Below, piece by piece: positions 46,792-55,605 of a stretch of 64,000 nt of DNA (position 1 is its first letter; each line of letters starts with the position of its first letter). Origin of the DNA: an uncultured bacterium (GTDB taxonomy: Bacteria; Pseudomonadota; Gammaproteobacteria; Burkholderiales; Burkholderiaceae_C); NCBI GenBank assembly GCA_903928495.1, contig CAIYQZ010000060.1, positions 1-64,000 of the forward strand. The letters are read 5' to 3'. Under the pieces are notes generated by a model. It saw nothing but the letters and a program-made list of their open reading frames with translations, made no database searches and was not told where the DNA came from. A program made the translations under genes and the position numbers.

Positions 46792-46848
46792 ATTGGAGCC
46801 GAGAATTAACGCCCATCAAGCGACGGGCATCAAAAACATATTGAATCA
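46792..46848 (+). repeat. Dispersed repeat, copy 7 (between ilvB and ilvH)
   Basis: GAGC at 46796-46799, 18 bases, AAGCG at 46818-46822, then ACGGGCATCAAAAACATATTG. It shares AACGCCCATCAAGCG with copy 6. Its tail reaches the ilvB stop codon. Confidence 0.72.
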
Positions 46849-48624
46849 AAGGTCTTCGCTCGCCAGCAGCATCTCGGTGATGCCTTTGCCAGCCTGAACC
46901 ATCGGGAACACGTTCTCGGTGGGGTCGGTGCGAAAGTCCATGAACACGGTGCGGTCCTTGAGCTTGCGGGCCTCGTGCAAAGCGCCTTCCACGTCTTCAG
47001 GCCGCTCGATGAGCATGCCCACGTGTCCGTAGGCCTCGGCCAGCTTCACAAAGTTGGGCAACGCGTCCATGTAGCTGTGGCTGTAGCGGCCGGAGTATTC
47101 AATCTCCTGCCACTGACGCACCATGCCCAAATAGCGGTTGTTCAGCGCCAGAATTTTGATGGGCGTGGTGTACTGCAGGCAGGTGGAGAGTTCCTGGATG
47201 CACATCTGCACCGAACCTTCACCGGTCACGCAATACACCTCACTCTCGGGCTTGGCAAGTTTGATACCCATGGCGTAGGGAATGCCCACGCCCATCGTGC
47301 CCAGTCCGCCCGAGTTGATCCAGCGACGTGGCTCGTTGAACTTGTAGTACTGGGCAGCCCACATCTGGTGCTGACCCACATCGGAGGTGATGTACGCGTC
47401 AGCGTCTTTGGTCATGTTCCACAGGGTCTCGATGACCTTCTGCGGCTTGATCACGTCCTTGTTCTCGCTGTCGTACCTCATGCAGTCGCGGCCACGCCAT
47501 CCCTCGATGGTGTCCCACCAGGCAGCCAATGCCTGCGCATCGGCGCGCGACGGGGTCTCGCGGATCATGTTGATGAGTTCCGTGAGGACATCCTTGACGT
47601 CACCCACGATCGGCACATCCACCTTCACGCGCTTGGAGATGCTGGAGGGATCGATGTCGATGTGGATGATCTTGCGTTCGTTCTGCGCGAAGTGTTTTGG
47701 GTTGCCAATCACGCGGTCGTCAAAACGGGCGCCCACGGCCAACAGCACATCGCAGTTCTGCATGGCGTTGTTGGCTTCCACCGTGCCGTGCATCCCCAGC
47801 ATGCCCAGGAAACGCTTGTCTGTAGCGGGGAAGGCACCCAGCCCCATCAGCGTGTTGGTCACGGGGTAACCCAGCATGTCCACCAGAGTGCGCAACTCGT
47901 TGGTGGCATTGCCAAGCAACACACCGCCGCCGGTGTAGATGTAGGGCCGCTTGGCGGTCAGCAGCAGCTGCAACGCCTTGCGGATCTGGCCGCCGTGGCC
48001 CTTGCGCACGGGGTTGTAAGAGCGCATCTCCAGCGACTCTGGATAACCTGAGTACGCCGTCTTGTTGAACGACACGTCTTTCGGAATGTCCACCACCACG
48101 GGGCCAGGGCGGCCACTGCGGGCGATGTGAAACGCCTTTTTCATGACCATGGCCATGTCGCGCACATCCTTCACCAGGAAGTTGTGCTTGACCACGGGAC
48201 GGGTGATGCCCACCGTGTCGCACTCCTGGAAGGCATCCAGACCAATGGCGTGTGTGGGCACCTGTCCGGTGATGATCACCATGGGGATGCTGTCCATGTA
48301 CGCCGTGGCGATGCCGGTCACCGCGTTGGTGACGCCAGGACCAGAGGTGACCAAGGCCACGCCCACGTCGCCCGTGGCGCGTGCGTAGCCGTCAGCGGCG
48401 TGCACAGCGGCCTGCTCGTGACGCACCAGCACGTGCTGAATGGTGTCCTGCTTGTAAAAAGCGTCGTAAATGTGCAGCACTGCACCACCTGGATAACCCC
48501 AGATGTATTTCACGTTTTCGGCCTGCAAGGCCTTGACGAGAATTTCAGCGCCGCGAAGTTCTTGGGTGTTTGCGCCCGAAGACGCTGCTGCTGCGGAGTT
48601 CATTTCCGCTTTGGAGATTTCCAT
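46846..48624 (-). CDS. ilvB: Acetolactate synthase large (catalytic) subunit
   Basis: 592 residues from the ATG at 48624 (AAGG 6 nt upstream). ThDP- and FAD-dependent condensation of pyruvate, the first common step to valine and isoleucine. ThDP-binding GEGSVQMCIQELST with NNRYLGMVRQWQE, the glutamate region YPGGAVLHIYDAF, and HEQAAVHAADGYARATG are clear. An in-frame ATG at 48717 would add 31 residues that are not family-like. First gene of ilvBHC. Confidence 0.96.
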   Translation of the reverse strand: MEISKAEMNSAAAASSGANTQELRGAEILVKALQAENVKYIWGYPGGAVLHIYDAFYKQDTIQHVLVRHEQAAVHAADGYARATGDVGVALVTSGPGVTNAVTGIATAYMDSIPMVIITGQVPTHAIGLDAFQECDTVGITRPVVKHNFLVKDVRDMAMVMKKAFHIARSGRPGPVVVDIPKDVSFNKTAYSGYPESLEMRSYNPVRKGHGGQIRKALQLLLTAKRPYIYTGGGVLLGNATNELRTLVDMLGYPVTNTLMGLGAFPATDKRFLGMLGMHGTVEANNAMQNCDVLLAVGARFDDRVIGNPKHFAQNERKIIHIDIDPSSISKRVKVDVPIVGDVKDVLTELINMIRETPSRADAQALAAWWDTIEGWRGRDCMRYDSENKDVIKPQKVIETLWNMTKDADAYITSDVGQHQMWAAQYYKFNEPRRWINSGGLGTMGVGIPYAMGIKLAKPESEVYCVTGEGSVQMCIQELSTCLQYTTPIKILALNNRYLGMVRQWQEIEYSGRYSHSYMDALPNFVKLAEAYGHVGMLIERPEDVEGALHEARKLKDRTVFMDFRTDPTENVFPMVQAGKGITEMLLASEDL

Positions 48625-48890
48625 GATGAACCTTTCGAGAATTTCTCTGACGAAAAACCTTGGGTGCCTCTTCGCGCGCCCTCGTGAGGCTGCGTTGAGA
48701 CTTGAGACCAAAACCATGGGCAGCCACCATTGACTGCGCGACCTTGATCCGTTTGCCGTTTGGCTTGCAACCCGCGATTATCGCATCAGCCACGACGCAT
48801 ATGGCGCCATCGTCCCCGCAGTGCACAACATCGGGTGCGACAATCCCGCCTTTCACCCCCATACACTGCTGTCACGCGGACAACCAATTC
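48625..48890 (-). promoter_or_regulatory. ilvBHC leader region
   Basis: About 270 bp between ilvB and the divergent RDD gene. On the minus strand a -10-like GATAAT lies at 48777-48782 without a good -35, and a GCCTC...GAGGC stem is possible at 48666-48690. I found no separate leader peptide with a run of branched-chain codons and its own stop, unlike leuA. The region is long enough to hold regulation but I cannot define it. Confidence 0.3.
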
Positions 48891-48945
48891 AGAACAAATA
48901 ATGCCTCCAGCGCTTGCTCCTGAACAATCTGCAGCTATTGATTTG
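48888..48945 (-). repeat. Dispersed repeat, copy 8 (start of RDD gene)
   Basis: On the minus strand: TAGC (48934-48937), 18 bases, AAGCG (48911-48915), then CTGGAGGCATTATTTG. Read on the plus strand it supplies the ATG and first ~14 codons of the RDD gene, in the same frame that copy 9 is read in nadE (ATG CCT C-A GCG CT-). Confidence 0.85.
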
Positions 48946-49437
48946 ACTGCACCCAAACTTCGTCGTCGGCTGGCATGCTGGATGTACGAAGGCATGTTGC
49001 TGTTTGCCGTGGTGTTCGTGGCAGGCTATCTGTTCTCTTCGCTCAGCCAGACCCGGCATGCGCTTGACAACCGTCATGCGCACCAGGCCTTCGTGTTTGT
49101 GGTGCTGGGCATTTACTTCACATGGCTGTGGTCCAAGGGACAAACACTGGCCATGAAGACGTGGCGCATCAAGGTGGTGGACACGCATGGCAAGCCCTTG
49201 ACCCAGGGTCGTGCCTTGTTGCGCTACGTATGGAGCTGGCTGTGGTTTGTGCCCCCGCTGCTGTGTGCCTGGCTGTTTGAGCTGGACGGCCCGAAATCCG
49301 GCGTGCTGGTGGTGGGCTGGGTGCTGGTGTGGGCCTTGTTGTCGCGTTTTCATCCACAGCGGCAATACCTCCATGACGTGCTGGCCGGCACACGCCTGGT
49401 GCCATCGAACACCGATGCCGGTCGGCTGAGCGCTTAA
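48901..49437 (+). CDS. RDD-family membrane protein
   Basis: 178 residues. After a ~20-residue N-terminus (MPPALAPEQSAAIDL) come the RDD-type helices: RRRLACWMYEGMLLFAVVFVAGYLF, FVFVVLGIYFTWLWSKGQTLAMKTWRIKVVD and two further hydrophobic stretches, ending with LHDVLAGTRLV. RDD proteins are small polytopic membrane proteins of mostly unknown function, some proposed as transporters. The start codon and first ~14 residues lie within a dispersed repeat and no ribosome site precedes them. A downstream start would cut into the first helix. Probably an operon with dgkA and the LOG gene. Confidence 0.82.
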   Translation: MPPALAPEQSAAIDLTAPKLRRRLACWMYEGMLLFAVVFVAGYLFSSLSQTRHALDNRHAHQAFVFVVLGIYFTWLWSKGQTLAMKTWRIKVVDTHGKPLTQGRALLRYVWSWLWFVPPLLCAWLFELDGPKSGVLVVGWVLVWALLSRFHPQRQYLHDVLAGTRLVPSNTDAGRLSA

Positions 49438-49472
49438 GCACCGCACAAGTTGCAACCCACACAGTGCATGAC

Positions 49473-49874
49473 ATGAATTCACCCGCTGAACGCGATACCC
49501 CCGCCAATCCTCAAAAAGCCCGTCGCGGCATGCACCGTGTGTGGCACGCCTTCGGGTACTCGCTGGCCGGGCTGAAGGCCGGCTGGCACGAAACCGCATT
49601 TCGGCAGGAAGCCATTTTGGCCGTGCTGCTGGTGCCAGCAGCCTTCTGGCTGGGTAATGGCTGGCTGGAAACTGCCGCGCTGGCGGGCACTGTGCTGCTG
49701 GTGATGGTGGTCGAGTTGCTGAACACGGGCATTGAATCCGCCATTGACCGCATCGGCCCCGAATGGCATGACCTCTCCAAGCGCGCCAAAGACATGGGCA
49801 GCGCCGCCGTGTTGCTGAGCCTCTTGCTGTGCGCGGGCACTTGGGTGGGCGCTCTGTGGGCCCGGTTTGCCTGA
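49473..49874 (+). CDS. dgkA: Diacylglycerol kinase (DgkA type)
   Basis: 133 residues from the ATG at 49473 (GTG at 49464 also possible). Small three-helix inner-membrane kinase phosphorylating diacylglycerol to phosphatidate, recycling lipid from osmolyte/LPS modification. The catalytic motif EAAxRQE-like ETAFRQEAILAVLL and VVELLNTGIESAIDRIGPEWHDLSKRAKDMGSAAV are diagnostic. Lies 35 bp after the RDD gene and 6 bp before the LOG gene. Confidence 0.92.
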   Translation: MNSPAERDTPANPQKARRGMHRVWHAFGYSLAGLKAGWHETAFRQEAILAVLLVPAAFWLGNGWLETAALAGTVLLVMVVELLNTGIESAIDRIGPEWHDLSKRAKDMGSAAVLLSLLLCAGTWVGALWARFA

Positions 49875-49880
49875 CGCTGA

Positions 49881-50483
49881 ATGCCAAACATGACGCCTTC
49901 ACCCACTTTTTCTCTGTGTGTCTATTGCGGCTCGCGCCCTGGAAATGACGTCCTGTTCACCGACGTCGCCACCCAAGTAGGCCACTGGATTGGGGAGCGT
50001 GGCGGTGCGCTTGTCTACGGCGGGGGCAACAACGGCCTGATGGGCACCGTGGCCCACGCCACGCTGGAAGCAGGCGGAACGATGGTGGGCGTGATACCTC
50101 AGGCGCTGGTGGACAAAGAATGCGCCAACCATGCCTGCACCGAGCTGCACGTGGTGGCCAACATGCACGAGCGCAAAGCACTGATGGCCGAACGCGCAGA
50201 CGCGTTTTTGGCTCTCCCCGGCGGCATCGGCACGTTTGAAGAACTGTTTGAGGTGTGGGCCTGGCGGCAACTGGGCTATCACCAGAAACCCATTGGCCTG
50301 CTGAATGTGGCCGGTTATTACGACGGCTTGGTGCAGTTTCTGGAGCACACAGTCAATGCCGGGTTTGTAGGCCCTTGGCAAATGGACTTGCTCCATGTTG
50401 GCAGCGACGCTACCCGCCTGCTGCCCCAGTTGGTGCAAGCCGGCGGTTTCGGCTCCGCCGAGGGCTTGCGCGAGCGGCTCTAG
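49881..50483 (+). CDS. LOG-family phosphoribohydrolase (TIGR00730-like)
   Basis: 200 residues. Lysine-decarboxylase-like Rossmann fold of the LOG family: CVYCGSRPG, LVYGGGNNGLMG, MHERKALM and the active-site PGGIGTFEELFEVW. Plant and bacterial members release cytokinin bases or cleave nucleoside monophosphates; the bacterial substrate here is unknown. Two ATGs (49881, 49890) are possible. Convergent with the P-II gene. Confidence 0.9.
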   Translation: MPNMTPSPTFSLCVYCGSRPGNDVLFTDVATQVGHWIGERGGALVYGGGNNGLMGTVAHATLEAGGTMVGVIPQALVDKECANHACTELHVVANMHERKALMAERADAFLALPGGIGTFEELFEVWAWRQLGYHQKPIGLLNVAGYYDGLVQFLEHTVNAGFVGPWQMDLLHVGSDATRLLPQLVQAGGFGSAEGLRERL

Positions 50484-50508
50484 AGCGCTGAAGCGCCGGG
50501 CCGACGAA

Positions 50509-50940
<432 letters not shown>

Positions 50941-50959
50941 TCAACACCCCTTCAGCCAT

Positions 50960-51970
50960 ATGTACGACCTGCCCGCCCACACACCCATCACCCTCGTCCA
51001 CCGAGGCGGACACCCCGAGCTGGTGCATTACGGCTCTGTGGCGGTGTGCGATGCAACGGGCCGCGTGCTGGCAGCGACCGGAGATGTGTTGTCGCCCATG
51101 TTCACCCGTTCGGCGCTCAAACCGTTTCAGGCCATGCCGCTGATTGCCCGGTTTGCGGAGCGCTACCAGCTGACCGATGCCGACGTGGCACTGCTGTGCG
51201 CCAGCCACAACGGTGAGCCTGACCACACCCAGCGCGTGGCAAACCTGCTGTCCAAAGCAGGGGCTGACGACACCGCGCTGGCCTGCGGCAGCCACCTGCC
51301 CTACTTCTACAGCACCAACAACATCTCGCCCGAAACTGGCGCGGTGTTTGGCCGCCTGCACCACAACTGCTCGGGCAAACACACCGGCATGTTGCTGCTG
51401 GCTGCCGCATTGGGCGAACGCATGACCGGCTACCTGAACACCGACCACCCCGTGCAGCAGGCCATCACGGCCAGCGTGAGCCACTTCACCGGCGTGCCGC
51501 CGGAGAAACTGGTGCGCGGCACCGACGGCTGCAGCGCCCCCAACCACGCCGTGCCCCTGCCCGCGCTGGCCACCGCGTTTGCCCGGCTTACCCTGGCCGA
51601 GCCCGATGCCGAGTACGGCACAGGCCCGAAGCGTGTGGCCCAGGCCATGTGCGCCCACCCCGAGATGGTCAGCGGTCAAGGTCGAAACGACCTGACCCTG
51701 GCCCGTGCTGGCAGGGGTGACTGGGTGTGCAAAGTGGGTGCAGACGGCGTGCAGGCCATCGCCAGCCGCAGCCGGGGTATCGCCCTGGCCGCCAAGGTGA
51801 GCGATGGCAACCTGAAAGCGCTGATGGTGGCAGTGGTCAGCGTGTTGGAGCAACTGGGCTGGCTGGACGCCGAGGCACGCGCCGCCCTGGCAGAGTTCAC
51901 ACCGCCGCCCATGAAAAATGCTGCCGGGCTGGAGGTGGGGCAAATGGTGCCGGTGGTGAAGCTGGCCTGA
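50960..51970 (+). CDS. L-asparaginase (rhizobial type II-like family)
   Basis: 336 residues of the thermolabile/Rhizobium-etli-type asparaginase family, distinct from the classical threonine-type AnsA/AnsB. Family blocks are VHRGGHPELVHYGSVAV, RSALKPFQAMPL, LCASHNGEPDHT, CSGKHTGMLLLA, GTDGCSAPNHAVPL and AMCAHPEMVSGQGRNDL. It hydrolyses asparagine to aspartate and ammonia (family inference). It is on the opposite strand to both glnB and nadE and fills the space between them. Confidence 0.9.
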   Translation: MYDLPAHTPITLVHRGGHPELVHYGSVAVCDATGRVLAATGDVLSPMFTRSALKPFQAMPLIARFAERYQLTDADVALLCASHNGEPDHTQRVANLLSKAGADDTALACGSHLPYFYSTNNISPETGAVFGRLHHNCSGKHTGMLLLAAALGERMTGYLNTDHPVQQAITASVSHFTGVPPEKLVRGTDGCSAPNHAVPLPALATAFARLTLAEPDAEYGTGPKRVAQAMCAHPEMVSGQGRNDLTLARAGRGDWVCKVGADGVQAIASRSRGIALAAKVSDGNLKALMVAVVSVLEQLGWLDAEARAALAEFTPPPMKNAAGLEVGQMVPVVKLA

Positions 51971-51984
51971 CCCTTGGGTTTGCG

Positions 51985-53676
51985 TCAGCCCCGGTACTTG
52001 CTGGTGATGGGGTAACGCCAGTCTTTGCCAAAGCTGCGGTGCGTCACCCGGATGCCCACCGGCGACTGGCGGCGTTTGTATTCGTTCAGCCTGATCAGGC
52101 GGGTCACCTTGTCCACATCGGCCTGGGCGTAGCCAGCGGCGACTATTGCCGAGGGCTGCTCGTCGTTCTCCATGTAGCGCTGGATGATGGCGTCAAGTAC
52201 CTCGTACTCGGGCAGGCTGTCCTGGTCTTTCTGGTCGGGGCGCAGTTCGGCGCTGGGCGGGCGGGTGATGATGCGCTCAGGGATCGGGTTGGTCCCCGTG
52301 CCATAGGGGTCGTTGGCATTGCGCCACCACGCCAGTTTGAACACCATGGTTTTCACCACGTCTTTGATGACGGCAAATCCACCCGCCATGTCGCCGTAGA
52401 GCGTGCAGTAGCCGGTGGCCATTTCGCTCTTGTTGCCGGTGGTCAGCACGATGCTGCCGAACTTGTTGCTCAAGGCCATGAGCAGCGTCCCACGGATGCG
52501 GGCCTGCAAGTTCTCTTCGGTCGTGTCTTCAGCCAGGCCCGCAAAGTCGGTGGCCAGGCTGGCCTTGAAGGCCTCGAATTCGGGTGCGATGTTGATTTCC
52601 TGATAGCGCACACCCAGTCGGGCTGCCATGTCGCGCGCGTCGATCCAACTGATGTCGGCCGTGTAGGGCGACGGCATCATCACCGCCCTCACCTTGTCAG
52701 CCCCCAGTGCGTCCACCGCAATGGCCAGCACCAGGGCCGAATCGATGCCGCCCGACAGCCCCAGCAGCGCGCCGGGGAAGCCGTTTTTGCCCACGTAGTC
52801 GCGTACGCCCAGCACCAGGGCGTGCCACAAATCGGCTTCCAGGCTGTGTTCAGCGGCCACAGGACCTGATATTTGTGTAGCTAACTCATCAATATCGACG
52901 AGCGCTAGAGGCATATTTTCTTTAAAACTCTCAGCACGCAGCGCCACCGAGCCGTCGGCGTTCAGCGCGAAGCTGCGGCCCTCAAACACAATTTCATCTT
53001 GCCCACCCACCAGGTGGGCGTACACCAGCGGCAGGCCGGTGGCGGCCACGCGCTGGCGCATGGCGTCTTCGCGCTCACTGCCCTTGCCGGTGTGGAACGG
53101 CGACGCGTTGATGACCACCAGCGCCTGCGCCCCGTCCTGGCGGGCGGCTTCGGCGGGGCCGTCAAACCACGCGTCTTCGCAAATCAGCAGGCCGCAGCGC
53201 AGGACTTCACCTTCCGCATTCGGCACCTCGAACACGCAGGGCGACTGGCCCGGCGTGAAGTAGCGGCGCTCGTCGAACACCTGGTAGTTGGGCAATTCCT
53301 GCTTGGCGTAGGTGTGCAGCTTGTCGCCGTGCCGCAGCACGGTGGCAGCGTTGTACAGGCGGGGCACCGACACGCTGCGGGTGCGCACCGTGCCCCCGTC
53401 CAGCGACCGGGCCGGGTGCCCCACCACCAGCGTGAGGCCTGTCAACCCGGCGGTCCCCAAGGCCACGTGTTCCAAGGCATCATCACAGGCATCCAGAAAG
53501 CCGGGGCGCAAAAACAGGTCTTCGGCGGCGTAGCCACACAGCGCGAGTTCGGGCGTCACCAGCAAGTCAGCCCCCTGGGCGTGCGCGGCGATGGCAGCGT
53601 CCACCACGCGGCGGGCGTTGCCGGCCAAATCACCCACCACAAAGTTCAACTGGGCCAGACAGAGTTTGAAGGTCAT
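51985..53676 (-). CDS. nadE: Glutamine-dependent NAD+ synthetase
   Basis: 563 residues. N-terminal nitrilase-type glutaminase (about 1-260) with Glu-Lys-Cys residues in VTPELALCGY, KQELPNYQVFDERRYF and LLICEDAWF; C-terminal ammonia-dependent NAD synthetase (about 285-563) with PP-loop LSGGIDSALVLAIA, TTGNKSEMATGYCTLYGD and the KDWRYPITSKYRG end. It converts deamido-NAD to NAD. Residues ~252-272, in the linker between domains, are encoded by a dispersed-repeat copy. The start ATG overlaps the start codon of the divergent gene (CATG), leaving no intergenic promoter space. Confidence 0.95.
   Translation of the reverse strand: MTFKLCLAQLNFVVGDLAGNARRVVDAAIAAHAQGADLLVTPELALCGYAAEDLFLRPGFLDACDDALEHVALGTAGLTGLTLVVGHPARSLDGGTVRTRSVSVPRLYNAATVLRHGDKLHTYAKQELPNYQVFDERRYFTPGQSPCVFEVPNAEGEVLRCGLLICEDAWFDGPAEAARQDGAQALVVINASPFHTGKGSEREDAMRQRVAATGLPLVYAHLVGGQDEIVFEGRSFALNADGSVALRAESFKENMPLALVDIDELATQISGPVAAEHSLEADLWHALVLGVRDYVGKNGFPGALLGLSGGIDSALVLAIAVDALGADKVRAVMMPSPYTADISWIDARDMAARLGVRYQEINIAPEFEAFKASLATDFAGLAEDTTEENLQARIRGTLLMALSNKFGSIVLTTGNKSEMATGYCTLYGDMAGGFAVIKDVVKTMVFKLAWWRNANDPYGTGTNPIPERIITRPPSAELRPDQKDQDSLPEYEVLDAIIQRYMENDEQPSAIVAAGYAQADVDKVTRLIRLNEYKRRQSPVGIRVTHRSFGKDWRYPITSKYRG
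52872..52928 (+). repeat. Dispersed repeat, copy 9 (inside nadE)
   Basis: TAGC at 52878-52881, 18 bases, GAGCG at 52900-52904, then CTAGAGGCATATTTTC. It is antisense to nadE and in frame, coding for the interdomain linker (MPLALVDIDELATQ). Clearly AT-rich against its neighbours. Confidence 0.85.
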
Positions 53677-54904
53677 GAAAACAAGTAATGAATGGGTGCA
53701 AAACGATTATGTCATCCGGGTTTTGGCCCACCCCGCTGAAGTGACAGCCGCGCAGTGGGCGTTGCTGCTTGCTGCAGAGGCAGATCAGGGGCGCGATGCC
53801 ATGCCTTTCGTCACGCCCGAATACATGGCCGCCCTGCAAGACAGCGGCAGCGCCACACCGGCCACTGGCTGGACCCTGCAACTGGTGACGGCGTGGCAAG
53901 GGTCTGCGCTCTGCGCGGCAGCTGCGCTGTACATCAAGCCCCATTCGTACGGGGAGTATGTGTTCGACTGGGCGTGGGCCGACGCTTACGCCCGCCACGG
54001 GCTGGCCTACTGCCCAAAGGCCGTGGTGGCAGTGCCTTTCACGCCCGTGCCCGGCCCGCGACTGCTGGCAGTGGATGCCACCGCCCGCCACGCACTGATG
54101 GCGGCACTGGTGCAAACCTGTGAAGTACAACACCTGTCTTCATTGCACATGCTGTTTGGCCACCCAGCCGACGTGGCTGCCGCCCATGCCGCCGGGCTGA
54201 TGCTGCGGCATACCGTGCAGTTCCACTGGACCAACCGCACACCCGAGCCCTACCGGGACTTTGACGACTTTCTGGCCAGCCTGAGCCAGGACAAGCGCAA
54301 GAAAATCCGGCAGGAACGCCGCAAAGTGGCCGATGCGGGCGTGCGCTTTCGCACGCTGGAAGGCCGCGCCATCACCGAGCAAGATTGGGACTTTTTTTAC
54401 CGCTGCTACGAGCGCACCTATCTCGAACACGGCAACGCGCCGTATTTAAGCCGCGCCTTTTTTGCCCAACTGGCCGACACCCAGCCCGACAACTGGGTGC
54501 TGTTTGTGGCTGAAACCGACCACCCGGTGGCCTGCAGCTTGATAGCTACGAACTCAATACCATCAAGCGGTGAGGAACAAAAACACATCGAAACCGAGCC
54601 TCGCGTGGCCTATGGCCGCTACTGGGGTGCACTGGAGCGGGTGGACTGCCTGCACTTCGAGGCCTGCTACTACCAACCCCTTGCCTGGTGCATGGCCAAC
54701 GGCTTTGACCGGTTTGAAGGGGGCGCGCAGGGAGAGCACAAAATGGCCCGTGCCCTCATGCCAGTGCAAACCACCAGTGCGCACTGGCTTGCCCACCCAG
54801 CCTTTGCCGACGCCATTGACCGCTACCTGCAGCGCGAGGGCGAAGGTATGGCGCAGTACATGAATGAGCTGGAATCGCGATCGCCGTTTCGACGAGTGGG
54901 GTGA
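53675..54904 (+). CDS. FemAB/GNAT-like protein (DUF482-type)
   Basis: 409 residues from the ATG at 53675; a GTG at 53696 would shorten it by seven. Blocks VFDWAWADAYARHG, YCPKAVVAVPFTPVPGPRLL, LHMLFGHPADV, FLASLSQDKRKKIRQERRKV, HGNAPYLSRAFFAQLA and FEGGAQGEHKMARALMPV are those of the DUF482 (peptidogalycan biosynthesis/recognition-like) proteins with a double GNAT fold. The acyl acceptor is unknown. About 17 residues after VACS (LIATNSIPSSGEEQKHI) are encoded by a dispersed-repeat copy. It is head-to-head with nadE with overlapping start codons. Confidence 0.85.
   Translation: MKTSNEWVQNDYVIRVLAHPAEVTAAQWALLLAAEADQGRDAMPFVTPEYMAALQDSGSATPATGWTLQLVTAWQGSALCAAAALYIKPHSYGEYVFDWAWADAYARHGLAYCPKAVVAVPFTPVPGPRLLAVDATARHALMAALVQTCEVQHLSSLHMLFGHPADVAAAHAAGLMLRHTVQFHWTNRTPEPYRDFDDFLASLSQDKRKKIRQERRKVADAGVRFRTLEGRAITEQDWDFFYRCYERTYLEHGNAPYLSRAFFAQLADTQPDNWVLFVAETDHPVACSLIATNSIPSSGEEQKHIETEPRVAYGRYWGALERVDCLHFEACYYQPLAWCMANGFDRFEGGAQGEHKMARALMPVQTTSAHWLAHPAFADAIDRYLQREGEGMAQYMNELESRSPFRRVG
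54539..54590 (+). repeat. Dispersed repeat, copy 10 (inside the DUF482 gene)
   Basis: TAGC at 54543-54546, 18 bases, AAGCG at 54565-54569, then GTGAGGAACAAAAACAC. In frame as (ATA)(GCT), coding an extra loop between two conserved strands. Confidence 0.85.
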
Positions 54905-54994
54905 CACGGTGCGGCTGTGTTCGGCAGCGCACAGACGTGGCACTGAAAAGGCACGTGCTTTAATGAAGCACACTGTTTTGAAGCACCCCGCGCC

Positions 54995-55582
54995 ATGCAA
55001 CGCACCATTTTCAACACCCCCATCGTCAACACGGTTCTGAAGGCGTTCTCCATCACCTTCCTGCGCTTGACCGGTTGGAGGGTGGAAGGACATCTGCCCC
55101 CAGAGGCACACAAAAGCGTGCTGATTGCCGCCCCTCATACCAGCAACTGGGACTTGCCCTACACCCTGATGGTGGCGTTTGCATTGGGTCTGCAGGTGCG
55201 GTGGATGGGCAAAAGCAACATCTTCCGCTTCCCGTTTGGGGGCGTCATGCGCTGGCTGGGTGGCATATCGGTCAACCGGGAACAGTCCACCAACCTGGTG
55301 GCGGCGTCGGCAGACAGCATTCGGCAGGCCAGCGGCCCCCTGCAACTCATCGTGCCACCGGAGGGCACGCGCAGCAAAACCCGCTACTGGAAAACCGGGT
55401 TTTATTACATCGCCTTGGGCGCGGGTGTGCCCATCGTGATGGCTTACATGGACTACGCCAACAAGCGCAGCGGCCTGGGCCCGATCTTCAAGCCCACGGG
55501 CGACATCGAGCGCGACATGGCCGACATCAAGGCCTTCTACGCCCCCTTCAAGGGCAAAAACGCGCAGCAGTTCGAAACCTGA
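54995..55582 (+). CDS. Lysophospholipid acyltransferase-family protein (PlsC-like)
   Basis: 195 residues. Acyltransferase motif I is present as HTSNWD (the H-x4-D form), motif III as VPPEGTRSKT, and the MGKSNIFRFPFGGVMRWLGGISVNR segment gives motif II. It resembles short 1-acylglycerol-3-phosphate acyltransferase-like proteins; acceptor unknown. A small inverted repeat GTGCTT-5-AAGCAC lies at 54955-54971 in its leader, and no ribosome site is obvious. Convergent with the symporter. Confidence 0.87.
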   Translation: MQRTIFNTPIVNTVLKAFSITFLRLTGWRVEGHLPPEAHKSVLIAAPHTSNWDLPYTLMVAFALGLQVRWMGKSNIFRFPFGGVMRWLGGISVNREQSTNLVAASADSIRQASGPLQLIVPPEGTRSKTRYWKTGFYYIALGAGVPIVMAYMDYANKRSGLGPIFKPTGDIERDMADIKAFYAPFKGKNAQQFET

Positions 55583-55605
55583 CGCAGCACGCGGGCTGCC
55601 GCGGC

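Noticed and set aside
48624..48717. ATG at 48717 as the ilvB start
   Set aside because: The 31 extra residues are basic and not family-like, whereas the ATG at 48624 has AAGG at good spacing.
48545..48862. Possible branched-chain leader peptide before ilvB (frame containing VV and II pairs)
   Set aside because: The frame has no stop before ilvB, runs into its coding sequence, and lacks a compact run of Ile/Val/Leu codons. I could not define an attenuator here.
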